A DNA stretch of 64,000 bases from Phormidium sp. OSCR. Lineage in GTDB: Bacteria > Cyanobacteriota > Cyanobacteriia > Cyanobacteriales > Geitlerinemataceae. A model generated the notes under the pieces. That model made no database searches, was not told the DNA's origin, and saw nothing but the letters and a program-made list of their open reading frames with translations. This document shows, in pieces, positions 43,182 through 53,417 of the stretch. The DNA is taken from the NCBI GenBank assembly GCA_001314905.1, contig LJZT01000006.1, forward strand, positions 18,356 through 82,355. The letters are read 5' to 3'. The translations under genes and the position numbers were made by a program. Numbering within the stretch: position 1 is the stretch's first letter; each line of letters starts with the position of its first letter.

Positions 43182-43217
43182 GGGTGGTTTTCGCTTCGGT
43201 TGGCGAGAGCGCTTCAA

Positions 43218-43697
43218 CTGTCAAGTCAAGGTCAAGGTTAACGTCAGTAAGCCTATGCGTCAGCTCCAGTGAGCGAGACGAGCCATCGACGATCGCCCTA
43301 TGATAACCTAGGGGACTCGCTGGTCATCTAGCTCAGCTTACCGGGTTGATGCCTAGATTGAGAGGGTCGCACCCGGCTAAGTCCAACTCAACCCTTAGCG
43401 GGTTAGTCAATGAATTTGTTTCTTCACTAGCCTAACCTCGATTGTTCCGGTTATAGCAAACAGATTGCCCCAGACCCGACCTCAGCCGTGCTAACTTGCC
43501 AACGCCCAGGGCCGTCTTAGGGCTTGTTTCAGGGGCCAAGACGCAACTGTATTGCTGACCATTTTAGCTTTGTCTAGCTTAGCAGGAGACCTCAATAACT
43601 GTCTGCTCAATGTTGACAACACCTGACTCTGGGGTTGGGGACATCGGAACGCAAGAGAGTCAGGACAGTTTATGATGTCAGCTTAGCCCGATTGGCG
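43218..43697. other. 480-base intergenic region without a gene
   Basis: No open frame with protein character, tRNA or familiar small RNA is seen. It lies downstream of the AbrB-type gene and upstream of the MBL gene (both on the minus strand), so it should hold the MBL promoter. An unrecognised small RNA cannot be excluded. Confidence 0.5.
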
Positions 43698-44084
43698 TTA
43701 CAGTTCTTCATCCTCAGCACCGACTTGTTTTAGATGAATGTGTTTGCGTCCCAAGGAAATTTCAAATTCATCCCCCGGGTTGAGTCCCATCTGTTTGGTG
43801 TAGGCGGCACCGATGAGCAAGTTGCCATTAGACTGCACACTAATACGATAACTTGCACTGCGTCCACCGCGACCATTGGAGGGTTGCTTGCTGTCGAGTT
43901 CAATTCCTTCAGCATCAATGAGTGCATTGAGGAATTTCATCATGTTGACTCGTTCTACACCATTTTTCGTGACGGTGTAATAGCCACATTCTCGGGCTTT
44001 TTCCTCTTTGGGCAGACTTCCCAAGGCTCGCACTTTGTCAAGCAGTTCATTTCCGGTCAAGGCATTTGGATTGGTGTTACTCAT
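43698..44084 (-). CDS. cyAbrB-type transcription regulator
   Basis: This 128-aa cyanobacterial AbrB protein starts at the ATG at 44084, with AGAGAAG four bases ahead. Typical pieces are 'LTGNELLDKVRALGSLPK', 'ARECGYYTVTKNGVERVN' and a C-terminal AbrB domain ('ASYRISVQSNGNLLIGAAYTKQMGLNPGDEFEI', 'GRKHIHLKQV'). It resembles cyAbrB1 (Sll0359) of Synechocystis more than cyAbrB2. These proteins bind widely and regulate carbon, nitrogen and hydrogenase genes. The assignment to subgroup 1 is from memory. Confidence 0.88.
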   Translation of the reverse strand: MSNTNPNALTGNELLDKVRALGSLPKEEKARECGYYTVTKNGVERVNMMKFLNALIDAEGIELDSKQPSNGRGGRSASYRISVQSNGNLLIGAAYTKQMGLNPGDEFEISLGRKHIHLKQVGAEDEEL

Positions 44085-44270
44085 TAATCTTCTCTCTAAA
44101 ACGATAGACAACCGTTATTGGCTATTGTATCTTAACGGAAGTTTCTTTAGACTAAAAGTCTAACATTAATATCAATTTTCTCAACGTTCGTAGCTGTTTC
44201 GGGTCTCTGGACGGGTCTCAATCCTTAACGGTTCGACCGAGAGACAAGCTGGCGAATCTTGCTGCCGAAG

Positions 44271-44714
44271 ATGAAACTAACGACCCAAGGTCACTACAGC
44301 GTCAAAGCATTGTTGGATCTCCGTTGTAACGGTTGCGATCGCCCCGTTTCGGTGCGGGAGATTGCCGAGCGGCAACATTTACCGGCCCCTTATTTAGAAA
44401 AGTTATTGATTCGACTGCGACAGGCGGGGATCGTGCAATCTGTACGGGGTGCGCAGGGAGGCTATCAATTGGCGCGATCGCCCGCTCAAATTTGCCTCGG
44501 CGATATTTTAGAAGCCGTAGGTGAAACCCTAGAGCCCTTACCGCGTCACCATCCCGACGCTGAACTTGCCGAAGATTGGGTCACATTCGTCCTCTGGAAT
44601 CAACTACACCAAAAACTCAAACAAGCCCTTGATCGCATCTCCTTAGAGGATTTATACCATGATGCCAGAAGTTGGCAAGCGGCCCAGGGAGAACAAGCAA
44701 GTTTTGTCGTTTAG
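44271..44714 (+). CDS. Rrf2-family transcription regulator (no Fe-S cysteines)
   Basis: This 147-aa winged-helix regulator starts at the ATG at 44271. The Rrf2 fold is clear ('KLTTQGHYSVKALLDL', 'VSVREIAERQHLPAPYLEKLL', 'LRQAGIVQSVRGAQGGYQLARSP'). The three clustered cysteines that bind [2Fe-2S] in IscR/SufR-like members are absent from the C-terminal half; only two N-terminal cysteines (RCNGC) are seen. It probably corresponds to the cyanobacterial group containing Slr0846, which affects psaAB and psbA. Divergent from cyAbrB. Confidence 0.85.
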   Translation: MKLTTQGHYSVKALLDLRCNGCDRPVSVREIAERQHLPAPYLEKLLIRLRQAGIVQSVRGAQGGYQLARSPAQICLGDILEAVGETLEPLPRHHPDAELAEDWVTFVLWNQLHQKLKQALDRISLEDLYHDARSWQAAQGEQASFVV

Positions 44715-44779
44715 CCCCAGATGGCTGTTAATCTTATAGCACCACCGTGTCCCCCTTGCTCCTCCATTGACATCTTGTC

Positions 44780-45334
44780 ATGATGAAAGTTGTGGAAATT
44801 CTCTCGGCTGAAGAAATCCGCCGAACCCTGACCCGTCTGGCGTCACAAATTTTAGAAAAGTCCGGTCATCCCGATCGCTTAGTCTTACTCGGGATTCATT
44901 CCCGAGGAGTCCCCCTGGCCCATCTGTTGGCCGAACAAATCGAGGTGTTAGAAAACGTCCCCGTTCCCGTCGGTTCTCTCGACATCACCTTTTATCGAGA
45001 CGACCTCGATCGCATTGCCGTTCGGACCCCAGAACGCACCGAGATTCCCTTCGATCTCAATGATAAAATTGCCCTACTCGTCGATGATGTTATCTATACC
45101 GGGCGAACCATTCGGGCCGCGTTGAATGCCGTGCAAGAATACGGTCGTCCCGAGGCAATTTGGTTAGCGGTTTTAGTCGATCGCGGTCATCGACAACTGC
45201 CAATCCATCCGGATTTCACCGGCAAAACCCTTCCCACCTCCAAAGACGAGCAAGTGAAATTCTGGGTCGAAGATTGGGATGGCCGCGATGCCGTCGAACT
45301 GCTCAAACCCATCGAGGAGGGGGACGTCTCTTAA
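44780..45334 (+). CDS. pyrR: PyrR, pyrimidine regulator / uracil phosphoribosyltransferase
   Basis: This 184-aa PyrR has the PRPP loop '[18 protein letters not shown]'-type motif (DDVIYTGRT), '[17 protein letters not shown]', '[12 protein letters not shown]' and '[14 protein letters not shown]'. In Bacilli PyrR also binds pyr mRNA; in cyanobacteria that role is unproven, and no pyr operon is nearby. The stop codon directly abuts the lspA start, indicating an operon. Confidence 0.93.
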   Translation: MMKVVEILSAEEIRRTLTRLASQILEKSGHPDRLVLLGIHSRGVPLAHLLAEQIEVLENVPVPVGSLDITFYRDDLDRIAVRTPERTEIPFDLNDKIALLVDDVIYTGRTIRAALNAVQEYGRPEAIWLAVLVDRGHRQLPIHPDFTGKTLPTSKDEQVKFWVEDWDGRDAVELLKPIEEGDVS

Positions 45335-45814
45335 ATGCAACGGCAACCCTTCAAGAATCTGGGATTTTGGCTAATTGCCATCATCGGAGTCCTCGTCGAT
45401 TATCTGAGTAAGCGTTGGGTGTTAGCTCACTTCAGCCTCGGCGAAACCCGACCCCTCATCCCCAATGTTTTCCATTTCACCTTCGTCACCAACACCGGCG
45501 CCGCCTTTAGTCTCTTTGAGGGCAGCGATTGGCTCAAATGGCTCTCTCTCGCCGTGAGTCTCGGATTGATGGCCGTTGCCCTTTGGGGTCCCCATCTCAG
45601 TCTTTGGGAACAACTCGGCTATGGCTGTATCCTCAGTGGTGCTGTTGGCAACGGCATTGACCGTTTCCTCTGGGGAGAAGTGGTTGATTTCCTGCATTTG
45701 CCGATTATTCCCGTCATCAACTTCCCGATTTTCAACCTCGCTGATGTGGCCATTAACATCGGCATTGTCTGCTTGCTGATCCTAGCCTGGCGACAGCCTG
45801 AACCCGAAGCCTAG
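45335..45814 (+). CDS. lspA: Signal peptidase II (lipoprotein signal peptidase)
   Basis: This 159-aa four-TM aspartic protease cleaves prolipoprotein signal peptides. The catalytic aspartates are visible in 'GNGIDRFLWGEVVDFL' and 'FPIFNLADVAINIG'; 'VTNTGAAFSLFEG' is also present. The ATG follows the pyrR stop with no gap, so translation is coupled. Confidence 0.95.
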   Translation: MQRQPFKNLGFWLIAIIGVLVDYLSKRWVLAHFSLGETRPLIPNVFHFTFVTNTGAAFSLFEGSDWLKWLSLAVSLGLMAVALWGPHLSLWEQLGYGCILSGAVGNGIDRFLWGEVVDFLHLPIIPVINFPIFNLADVAINIGIVCLLILAWRQPEPEA

Positions 45815-45826
45815 GGGGAACTCCCG

Positions 45827-46567
45827 TTAATGATCCACCGCTAACTGAGACTGAGACACCTGCCGCTGGGCCACATAGCCAAAGCCCCGAATCGTCAAAA
45901 TCAATTCGGGGTTTCTAGGATCTTCCTCAATTTTGGAGCGTAACCGAGCCACATAGACATCAATCACCCGCAAATCCGCCTGACGGGTTGGAGCATAGCC
46001 CCAGAGTTTTTCTAAAATATCAGCTCGCGAGACCGGTTCTCCCGCTTGTTCAAAGAGAAGTTCAAGCAGTTTAAACTCAGTGTAGGTCAGCGCCAGGCGA
46101 TGGGGTCCCTTGTACACCTGTTGGCGATTAGTATCAAGGCGAATCGCCCCAATTTCTAAGGTTCCTGGGGCGACAAAACGCGCGGCTGCTGGATCTCGCA
46201 GTCGCCGTAAGATACTTTCGATGCGAGCTTCGAGTTCTCGGGGACTAAAGGGTTTGACTAAATAGTCATCGGCCCCCGCTTCGAGTCCGGCAATGCGATC
46301 TTTGATGTCCCCAAGAGCCGAGAGCATGACCACCGGAATATCTGAGTCTCGGCGCAGTTGCCGACAGACCTCAAAGCCATTGACCTGGGGTAACATCACA
46401 TCTAAGACCACTAGGTCCGCTCCATCCCCCTCGAAGAAGTCCAGAGCATCCTGGCCATCGGCGACGGTTTCAACATCATAGCCGGCCATCGACAGGCGCA
46501 GCTCCAACATTTGCCGAATCGCCGCGTCATCATCAACTACTAGGATTTTTGCTTTTGACTTTTTCAA
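45827..46567 (-). CDS. OmpR-family response regulator (RpaB/Ycf27-like paralogue)
   Basis: This 246-aa regulator has a receiver domain (acidic pair in VVDDDAAIRQ, phospho-Asp in LVVLDVMLP, Lys in YLVKPFS) and a winged-helix DNA-binding domain ('LTYTEFKLLELLFEQAGEPVSRADIL', 'WGYAP', 'NPELILTIRGFGYVAQR'). It resembles RpaB/Ycf27, for example in 'FSPRELEARIESILRR' and 'ADLRVIDVYVARLRSKIEEDPR'. RpaB itself is extremely conserved and this one differs at many positions, so I take it for a paralogue. No histidine kinase lies nearby. Confidence 0.88.
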   Translation of the reverse strand: MKKSKAKILVVDDDAAIRQMLELRLSMAGYDVETVADGQDALDFFEGDGADLVVLDVMLPQVNGFEVCRQLRRDSDIPVVMLSALGDIKDRIAGLEAGADDYLVKPFSPRELEARIESILRRLRDPAAARFVAPGTLEIGAIRLDTNRQQVYKGPHRLALTYTEFKLLELLFEQAGEPVSRADILEKLWGYAPTRQADLRVIDVYVARLRSKIEEDPRNPELILTIRGFGYVAQRQVSQSQLAVDH

Positions 46568-46726
46568 AACCCGCTCCCCTTTTCCTTCTCCGGCTCACCC
46601 AAGTCTCGTAAGACGCGGCGGGCCATAAAAGCCAGGCTTAAATGTCCACAAGAGAACTCACCCCGATTGAGGGTCGGGATGATCACTGCGCTGTGGGAGA
46701 CCCCCTGGCGCGTCGTTGTTTTTATA

Positions 46727-46755
46727 ACAAATGTTTTCAAAATGTTATCATTTGT
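46727..46755. promoter_or_regulatory. Inverted repeat ACAAATG..CATTTGT
   Basis: ACAAATG (46727-46733) and CATTTGT (46749-46755) form a 7-bp inverted repeat with a 15-base spacer. It lies in the 390-base region between the divergent response-regulator and PBP genes. It could be an operator, but this is only a symmetry argument. The rest of the gap is AT-rich and holds both promoters, with a TTGACA at 46912. Confidence 0.35.
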
Positions 46756-46957
46756 GACGTAAAGGGGTCAAGTTCTCAGCAAAATAAAAATGGCTGAAAT
46801 CTTTATTCGGCGGTTTATACGGATGAAACTCGTCGAAATTTTGTCCCTCAACGCCTTGCTCTTGGCTAAGCTTACCCGTAATTTATACATAATTTTTTAC
46901 AAATAAGGGGGTTGACAAAATGACAAATTTATATTTAAGAAACGCAAAATTTGGGTC

Positions 46958-49348
46958 ATGGGAAAGTCAAATGAAGCTGCAACCGAGAAATCGGGATGTC
47001 ACAATAGAGCGAGATGTTTGTCCTTTCTCTGCTCGGGTTCTGATTCGCCTGTGACTTCACCAAAACCGCCCCACGATCGCCAACCCCCAACGCCAGGGAC
47101 CGATCCGCCACCGAGTCAACCCCAAACCTTTCTGGGGAATGTGACCGAGGTGGCCAAACAACTTCATGCCAAAGTCAACTTTGGCCAACTGGCCCTGAAG
47201 CCGAAAGCCCGAGTCCCCGAACTCTGGGTACAGCCGAGTGGCGAGGAGATGGCCCAAGTCTACCCCCTGGTGGGCGATCGCTATCTTCTGGGGCGATCGT
47301 CTCAATGTGACATGGTGGTTCCGACCCCCCTCGTCAGCAAAACCCACTTCTCTCTGACGCGAGATAGCCGCCAGGGTAAGCGTCACTTCACCCTACGGGA
47401 CGAAGGCTCAACCAACGGCGTTTACATTGGCAAACGCCGTTTACGCAAACTGCAACTGCAACATGGGGATATCCTCACCCTGGGACCGCCTGACCTCGCC
47501 GATGCCGTGCGCGTGCAATTTTATGATCCCCCCCCCTGGTACGTGCGAGGCTTTCGTTGGAGTCTCTATGGCGTTTTCGGGGTCTGCGGCTTCGCCACCC
47601 TACTGGTTTTGGCCGAATGGCAAAAATTCACCGTTCGCCCCCTACCCCGTTCCATCACCGGCCCCACCATTGTCTATTCCCGTGACGCAGAACGGCCCCT
47701 ACGGGAACCCTATAGCACCACCCATATCGAACATCGGCGGCTTTCGGACTTTGGCGAGTATCTCCCTGATGCTGTCATCGCCTCAGAAGATAGTCGCTTC
47801 TATTGGCATTTAGGGGTCGATCCCATCGGCATTTTGCGGGCTTTGGTCACAAACCTCCGGGGTGGAGGTATCCGTGAGGGGGCCAGTACCGTCACCCAAC
47901 AACTCTCCCGCAGTCTCTATCGGGACTATGTGGGAACCGACGATTCAGCGGGACGAAAAATACGGGAGATGGTCGTTGCTCTCAAACTCGAAACCTTCTA
48001 TAGCAAAGATGATCTATTACTGACGTATCTCAATCAGGTCTTCCTAGGGATTGATCTCTATGGCTTTGAAGATGCGGCCCGCTTCTATTTTGATAAATCG
48101 ACTCAGGAGTTGAGTCTCTCAGAAGCGGCTACCTTAGCGGGGATTTTACCCGCTCCCAATCGCTTTAATCCGATTCAGAATTACGAGTTGGCGGTTCAAT
48201 ACCGCAATCGGGTCATCGAACGAATGCGGGCCTTGGGGAAAATTTCTCAGGAAGAAGCCGATCGCGCCCGGCGATCGCGCATTGAAATCAACCCCGAAGC
48301 CAAAGAAATCCTCGAAAGTACGATTGCGCCCTATTTCTACGATTATGTCTTCGTTGAACTTGAGCAGCTTCTTGGCCGGGAACTCGCCCGAGAAGGTAAC
48401 TTCATCGTCGAAACCGGACTCAATCAAGACTTGCAGCAGCAAGCGGAAAACAGCTTACAAACCTATGTTCGCAGCCTTGGCGGCCAGGTCGGCTTCTCCC
48501 AGGGGGCGATCGTTTCGTTGGACTATCGCAGCGGCGAAATTATGGCCCTAACCGGAGGCGTTGACTATCGCAGCAGTCAATATAACCGGGCCACCCAGGC
48601 CCGACGACAACCCGGTTCAACCTTCAAAGTCTTTCCCTACGCCGCCGCTCTCGACCAAGGAATTAGCCCCTCGACGGTATTTTCCTGCCAACCCCTGACC
48701 TGGCAAGGTCAATCCTATCGCCCCTGTGAACGCAGTGGTGGCGATATCAATATGTATCAGGGGATGGCCCAGTCCGAGAATGTGGTGGCCCTACGGGTCG
48801 CCCGAGAAGCCGGATTAACCAATGTTGTCAAGCTCGCTCAACGCTTGGGGATTCGCTCGGAGTTAGATCCGGTTCCTGGCCTAGCCTTAGGTCAAAGTGA
48901 AGTCAGCGTCTTGGAAATTACGGCCGCTTACGGCGTTTTGGCCAATCAGGGCCGTTGGAACCGAGGTCATGCCATTCGTCGCATCCTCGATAGTAGTGAC
49001 TGTGAGGATGCCAATGATTTCCAAACCTGTCGGGTCATTTATGACTATCGTGAGCAAGAACCGATGAACCAGCCGGTGTTGTCCCCAGAGGTGGCCGGGA
49101 TCATGACTGACCTATTACGCGGTGTTGTGCAGTCAGGAACTGGGACAGCGGCAGCGTTTGGGGCGGGAGAGGTGGGGAAAACGGGAACCACCGATTTTGC
49201 GGTGGATTTGTGGTTTATTGGCTATATCCCCGATGGCTCCTTGGTGACGGGGGTTTGGTTAGGTAATGATGATAATAGCCCCACTTACGGCAGTAGTAGC
49301 CATGCGGCGGAACTCTGGCGTCGTTATATGAGTGAGGCGGTGGATTGA
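46958..49348 (+). CDS. FHA-domain class A penicillin-binding protein
   Basis: This 796-aa bifunctional peptidoglycan synthase has a Pro-rich cytoplasmic start, an FHA phosphothreonine-binding domain near residues 85-190 ('YLLGRSSQCDMVVP', 'VSKTHFSL', 'STNGVYI') and one TM helix near 200-220. The GT51 domain carries the catalytic Glu in SEDSRFYWHLG and 'GASTVTQQLSRSLY'. The transpeptidase has SxxK in PGSTFK, SEN in 'AQSENV' and KTG in 'GKTGTTDFAVD'. The FHA domain suggests control by Ser/Thr kinases such as the TM2-fused one in this window. The first 31 residues before VTSPKPP may be untranslated if a later GTG is used. Confidence 0.92.
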   Translation: MGKSNEAATEKSGCHNRARCLSFLCSGSDSPVTSPKPPHDRQPPTPGTDPPPSQPQTFLGNVTEVAKQLHAKVNFGQLALKPKARVPELWVQPSGEEMAQVYPLVGDRYLLGRSSQCDMVVPTPLVSKTHFSLTRDSRQGKRHFTLRDEGSTNGVYIGKRRLRKLQLQHGDILTLGPPDLADAVRVQFYDPPPWYVRGFRWSLYGVFGVCGFATLLVLAEWQKFTVRPLPRSITGPTIVYSRDAERPLREPYSTTHIEHRRLSDFGEYLPDAVIASEDSRFYWHLGVDPIGILRALVTNLRGGGIREGASTVTQQLSRSLYRDYVGTDDSAGRKIREMVVALKLETFYSKDDLLLTYLNQVFLGIDLYGFEDAARFYFDKSTQELSLSEAATLAGILPAPNRFNPIQNYELAVQYRNRVIERMRALGKISQEEADRARRSRIEINPEAKEILESTIAPYFYDYVFVELEQLLGRELAREGNFIVETGLNQDLQQQAENSLQTYVRSLGGQVGFSQGAIVSLDYRSGEIMALTGGVDYRSSQYNRATQARRQPGSTFKVFPYAAALDQGISPSTVFSCQPLTWQGQSYRPCERSGGDINMYQGMAQSENVVALRVAREAGLTNVVKLAQRLGIRSELDPVPGLALGQSEVSVLEITAAYGVLANQGRWNRGHAIRRILDSSDCEDANDFQTCRVIYDYREQEPMNQPVLSPEVAGIMTDLLRGVVQSGTGTAAAFGAGEVGKTGTTDFAVDLWFIGYIPDGSLVTGVWLGNDDNSPTYGSSSHAAELWRRYMSEAVD

Positions 49349-49368
49349 ACGTTGAGGGGGTTGGGTGG

Positions 49369-49659
49369 CTAGTCCGATTCGGGGATAATCAGTTTGCGAT
49401 AGGACTTGGTGAGGTGGCTTTTGGAGGGATGCGATCGCCCACTTTTTGACCCCGAGAGTTCTTTGACGTAGCGGCCAATCCAGCTGTTGACGGTGGCCTG
49501 AGATCCCAACTCTTCGGTCAGGCGATGATATTGGGCAGACCATTGGGGATTGGCCTCGATCGCCATACAGACGTTATCGATTAAGTCTTCATCGGGGGGA
49601 GAGGTGAAACAATCAAGGACCTGTTGGACTAACTGGCGCACGCCTTCAGTTTTGCTCAT
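49369..49659 (-). CDS. Small conserved protein of unknown function
   Basis: This 96-aa soluble protein has 'LVQQVLDCFTSPPDEDLIDNVCMAIEANPQWSAQYHRL' and 'VNSWIGRYVKELSG'. The pattern looks conserved in cyanobacteria, but I know no function. It follows ackA by 31 bases on the same strand and could be the last gene of the ldh-pyk-ackA unit. The Ser/Lys-rich tail looks unstructured. Confidence 0.6.
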   Translation of the reverse strand: MSKTEGVRQLVQQVLDCFTSPPDEDLIDNVCMAIEANPQWSAQYHRLTEELGSQATVNSWIGRYVKELSGSKSGRSHPSKSHLTKSYRKLIIPESD

Positions 49660-49690
49660 CATCTTGGCCTTCTCGCAAGTGAGACAATCT

Positions 49691-50932
49691 CTAAGTCTCG
49701 TTAGAATAGCCTTTTCTATGACGCTGGGCCAATTGCCAACAGTCGCGGGCGATCGCCCAATCCTCCTGAGCGTGAATCACCCACACCTGTACCGAGGAGT
49801 TCGGACTAGAAATGAGGCTATTTTTAGCCGAACCCCTGTTTTTGCCCTCATCCAACTGCAAACCCAAAAACTCCAACCCGGCACAAGTCGCCGATCGCAC
49901 CGCCGAGGAATTTTCCCCCACCCCAGCCGTAAAGGCCAACAGATCCAAGCCGCCTAATTGGGGAATCATTGAGGCGATCGCCCCCTGAAGTCGTCCCACA
50001 TACATCTCAAAGGCCAACGCAGCGCGAGGGTTTCCCGCCTCTCGGGCCTGTAAAATCTCCCGTAAATCCCCCGAGGGGCCAAAAATCCCCTTCAACCCCG
50101 ACTCTTTATTGAGCAGTCGATCCACCCCCTGAGCATCTAACCCCGTTTCCTTCATTAAATACAGAGGAATCGCCGGATCAATCGAACCACTGCGGGTTCC
50201 CATCATCAACCCCTCCAACGGTGTAAACCCCATGCTGGTATTGATACTTTTGCCCTCACGAATCGCCGCCAGAGACGCACCATTGCCCAAATGAGCCGTA
50301 ATCATCCGCAACGACTCCAAGGGTTTCCCCGACAGCGTCGCCGCCTGTTCGGCACAATAGCGATGACTAATACCATGAAATCCATAGCGGCGAATCCCCT
50401 TGTCAAACCAGTCATAGGGAATGGGATAGGTAGCCGCCGCCGGGGGAATGGAGGTGTGAAAGGCCGTATCAAACACCGCCACTTGAGGAATCTCCCCTAA
50501 GACCGCCTCAACGGCTAAAATTTCGTCGAGATGGGCCGGATTATGATTGGGGGCTAAGGGAATCAACTCCTCAATCGTCTGCTTAACGGCTTCGGTGATG
50601 AAGGTGGCTTGAGAATAGCGATCGCCCCCATGAACCACCCGATGGCCCACAATAGTAATCTCAGATAAGCTGCCTAACACCTGGGTTTCCCCTTGTACTA
50701 GGGTTTCTAAAACCGCCTCTAAACCGCGACTGGGGGCATCACTGGCCAGATGTCTCTCCTGTTTGCTGCCGTTGGCTACCACCGTTAAGCTGCCATAGTC
50801 AGGATTCGCCCCCCAATCCACCATGGCCTCCCAAATCGGTTCGGCTGCTGTTTCAGGAAAGGCCGCCTCGGGAATCTCATATAAACAGCTTTTCTGGGAA
50901 CTTGAGCCGGCATTCAACACTAGAATTTTCAT
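49691..50932 (-). CDS. ackA: Acetate kinase
   Basis: AckA converts acetyl-phosphate and ADP to acetate and ATP. The 413-aa protein starts at the ATG at 50932; the upstream extension is not conserved. It has 'MKILVLNAGSSSQKSCLYEI', 'GHRVVHGGDRYSQATFI', 'AVFDTAFHTSIPP', 'RRYGFHGISHRY', 'AHLGNGASLAAI' and 'GLMMGTRSGSIDPAI', all typical. Here the acetyl-phosphate probably comes from the phosphoketolase encoded at 54111, since no pta is seen. Last enzyme gene of the leftward unit. Confidence 0.96.
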   Translation of the reverse strand: MKILVLNAGSSSQKSCLYEIPEAAFPETAAEPIWEAMVDWGANPDYGSLTVVANGSKQERHLASDAPSRGLEAVLETLVQGETQVLGSLSEITIVGHRVVHGGDRYSQATFITEAVKQTIEELIPLAPNHNPAHLDEILAVEAVLGEIPQVAVFDTAFHTSIPPAAATYPIPYDWFDKGIRRYGFHGISHRYCAEQAATLSGKPLESLRMITAHLGNGASLAAIREGKSINTSMGFTPLEGLMMGTRSGSIDPAIPLYLMKETGLDAQGVDRLLNKESGLKGIFGPSGDLREILQAREAGNPRAALAFEMYVGRLQGAIASMIPQLGGLDLLAFTAGVGENSSAVRSATCAGLEFLGLQLDEGKNRGSAKNSLISSPNSSVQVWVIHAQEDWAIARDCWQLAQRHRKGYSNET

Positions 50933-51006
50933 TAAACCCTCACACTTGACAACCTTTGGCAATCTTTGGCAATTTTTGGCAGCCTGGCACAACCCTAGAG
51001 TAGTGA

Positions 51007-52428
51007 TTAGAGTGGCGATTCGCTAATCCGGTGTAACTTCAAGAAATTTGTCCCTCGGGAATGTTTGGTGGGAATGCCACCTACAATCAAAATTTGATCA
51101 CCCAACCCGGCTAGATTGCGCTTTTGTAAGCCACTGTTGGCGTGTTCAACCAGTTCTTCAAAGGTTTCTCCATCATCATCAATGAGAATTGGTTTCACCC
51201 CCCAGATTAGATTGAGACGGTGATAGACATCCCGGTTGGTGGTAAACGCCACCACTAAGGCTCGGGGCCGTTCCTTGGAGGCAATGCGGGCCGTGTAGCC
51301 GGAACTGGTGAACGCGGCAATACAGCGTAAGTCTAGCAGGCGATCGATGGTATTTAGGGCTTCAGTGAGGGCATGAGTTTCGTCAGTTTCTGAAGGCGGA
51401 TAGTTGACAAAATCGGCTTCAGGTTCAATTTGACGGGCAATTTTGGCCATCATTTGTACTGCTTTCACCGGATATTTACCCACCGCCGACTCCCCCGATA
51501 ACATCACCGCATCGGTTCCATCAATGATGGCGTTGGCGACATCACTGGCTTCGGCGCGAGTGGGGCGAGGTTCGCGAATCATACTATCGAGCATCTGGGT
51601 GGCGGTAATCGCTGGAATCCCTCTTTGATTGCAGGCTCGGATAATTTCTTTTTGCAACATCGGCACTTTTTCGGGACTCATTTCCACCCCTAAGTCTCCC
51701 CGGGCTACCATGATCCCATCACATTCATCGACGATTTCTTGCAGGTGAGCGATCGCCTGGGGTTTCTCGATTTTGCCAATTACGGGAACTTTGGTATCAC
51801 TATGTTCGCTAATAAATGTTTTGAGTTCCCGAATATCATCTGCGGTTCGCACAAAGCTCAGCGACACCCAATCAATCCCTTGGGATAAGCCAAAGATCAA
51901 GTCTTGTTTATCTTTGTCGGTCATGGAGGGAAGATGTAAATCCAAGGTGGGAATATTGACCCCTTTGCGACTTTTAAGGAGTCCACCTTCAATCACCACA
52001 CAATGCACAGCATGACCGGCAATTTTCGTGATTTCTAACTCCAGCAAGCCATCATCGAGCAAAATCTGTGAGCCAACTTTCGCCTCTTCTGCCAAATCAG
52101 GATAATCGATTCCCACGGTTCGGGTTTGTTCGTGATACTCGGCATTGGGAATCAAAATAATTTCGTCCCCTTCCTCTAACGGGATTTCCCCTTGAGGTAA
52201 GTTGCAAACCCGAATTTTCGGTCCTTGTAAATCCTGGAGAATGGTGATAGGAGTATCGAGATCTTCGGCGATTTTGCGCAGATTCCGAATGGTGATTTTA
52301 TGTTGCGCGTAGTCTCCATGAGAGAAGTTTAAGCGAGCCACGCTCATGCCCGCACAAACCATTTTTTTGATCACATCTGGACTGTTACTCACAGGTCCCA
52401 AGGTGGCAACAATTTTAGTTCGGTTCAT
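51007..52428 (-). CDS. pyk: Pyruvate kinase
   Basis: This 473-aa pyruvate kinase makes pyruvate and ATP from phosphoenolpyruvate. Landmarks are '[12 protein letters not shown]', 'ARLNFSHGD', 'DLQGPKIRV', '[11 protein letters not shown]', '[11 protein letters not shown]', '[11 protein letters not shown]' and '[23 protein letters not shown]'. Its ATG overlaps the ldh stop by 4 bases, so the two are translationally coupled. Cyanobacteria usually have two isoenzymes; this one, tied to ldh and ackA, is likely the fermentative copy. Confidence 0.96.
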   Translation of the reverse strand: MNRTKIVATLGPVSNSPDVIKKMVCAGMSVARLNFSHGDYAQHKITIRNLRKIAEDLDTPITILQDLQGPKIRVCNLPQGEIPLEEGDEIILIPNAEYHEQTRTVGIDYPDLAEEAKVGSQILLDDGLLELEITKIAGHAVHCVVIEGGLLKSRKGVNIPTLDLHLPSMTDKDKQDLIFGLSQGIDWVSLSFVRTADDIRELKTFISEHSDTKVPVIGKIEKPQAIAHLQEIVDECDGIMVARGDLGVEMSPEKVPMLQKEIIRACNQRGIPAITATQMLDSMIREPRPTRAEASDVANAIIDGTDAVMLSGESAVGKYPVKAVQMMAKIARQIEPEADFVNYPPSETDETHALTEALNTIDRLLDLRCIAAFTSSGYTARIASKERPRALVVAFTTNRDVYHRLNLIWGVKPILIDDDGETFEELVEHANSGLQKRNLAGLGDQILIVGGIPTKHSRGTNFLKLHRISESPL

Positions 52429-53417
52429 AATGATAACTCCTCGATAATTTTTCTCATGATTGTAGCAGATTGATGCAGTTGATTTGCTTCAGTTTCTGTC
52501 AACGAGAGCTGAAGCATTCGTTCTGCCCCTTGTCGATTAACCACCGTTGGTAAACTCAGACAAACATCATGTAAATCTTGAATACCAGGAACTAACCGAC
52601 TTACGGTCATGACCCGATTTTGATTGCGCAGAATCGCTTGTACAATATCCGTCACCCCTAAGCCGATCGCATAACTGGTATAGCCTTTGCGTTTAATAAT
52701 CTCATACGCCGCATCTCGGGTTTCCTGAAAAATGCGAGTTAGCCGAGGATCATCGGGGCGGGGGCTACCGGGCCAGCCCCCATCACATAGAGGCATTCCA
52801 GCGATGTTGACATGACTCCAGACCGGCACTTCACTATCTCCATGTTCGCCAATAATATAGGCGTGCAAACTCCGAGAATCGAGACCGAGTTCTCGGGCTA
52901 ATAGGGCGCGAAAACGAGCCGTATCTAAGACGGTTCCGGACCCGAGAACCTGTGACGAGGAAAATCCCGATAGTTTCAAGGAGACATAGGTCATAATATC
53001 AACGGGATTGGTTACAACCAATACAATAGCCTGCGGACAATGTTGGACAATATCCGGAATTAATTTACCAAAGATAGCCACATTTTTTTGCACTAAGTCA
53101 AGGCGGGTTTCTCCAGGCTTTTGAGCGGCTCCGGCGGTGATAATCACAATATCGGCATTGCGTCCTTCCTCGGCGACGGTTCCCGCTGAAACCGCCGTTG
53201 GGGCAACAAACGGGAGGCCATGAACTAAGTCCATGACTTCTCCCTCAAGTTTATCGGTGGCTAAGTCTTGTAAAACCAGTTCATCGAAGCAGTTTTGAAT
53301 CAGCAGGGAGTAGGCACAAGCCATCCCCACTTGTCCCGCGCCAATAATGACGGCTTTACGGGGTTGAAGGGCGTTAAACTGTGAGTCACTTGGCTGGGTG
53401 AATAGGGTATCAAACAT
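52425..53417 (-). CDS. ldh: L-lactate dehydrogenase
   Basis: This 330-aa NAD-dependent LDH has the Rossmann motif IGAGQVGMA, '[13 protein letters not shown]' with the Gln that selects pyruvate over oxaloacetate, '[10 protein letters not shown]', and catalytic His in '[14 protein letters not shown]'. It reoxidises NADH by reducing pyruvate to lactate, the final step of the leftward unit's glycolytic branch. The substrate assignment to lactate rather than malate rests on that Gln. Confidence 0.92.
   Translation of the reverse strand: MFDTLFTQPSDSQFNALQPRKAVIIGAGQVGMACAYSLLIQNCFDELVLQDLATDKLEGEVMDLVHGLPFVAPTAVSAGTVAEEGRNADIVIITAGAAQKPGETRLDLVQKNVAIFGKLIPDIVQHCPQAIVLVVTNPVDIMTYVSLKLSGFSSSQVLGSGTVLDTARFRALLARELGLDSRSLHAYIIGEHGDSEVPVWSHVNIAGMPLCDGGWPGSPRPDDPRLTRIFQETRDAAYEIIKRKGYTSYAIGLGVTDIVQAILRNQNRVMTVSRLVPGIQDLHDVCLSLPTVVNRQGAERMLQLSLTETEANQLHQSATIMRKIIEELSL

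Noticed and set aside
43218..43697. tmRNA, RNase P RNA, 6S RNA or tRNA in the long gaps
   Set aside because: I looked for the conserved cores (for example the tRNA T-loop GTTCGA and the RNase P P4 region) in this and the other gaps over 300 bases and found none. A covariance search would be needed to exclude divergent RNAs.
52425..53417. Malate dehydrogenase instead of lactate dehydrogenase
   Set aside because: The substrate-selecting position is Gln (AAQKPGETR) rather than Arg, which favours pyruvate/lactate.
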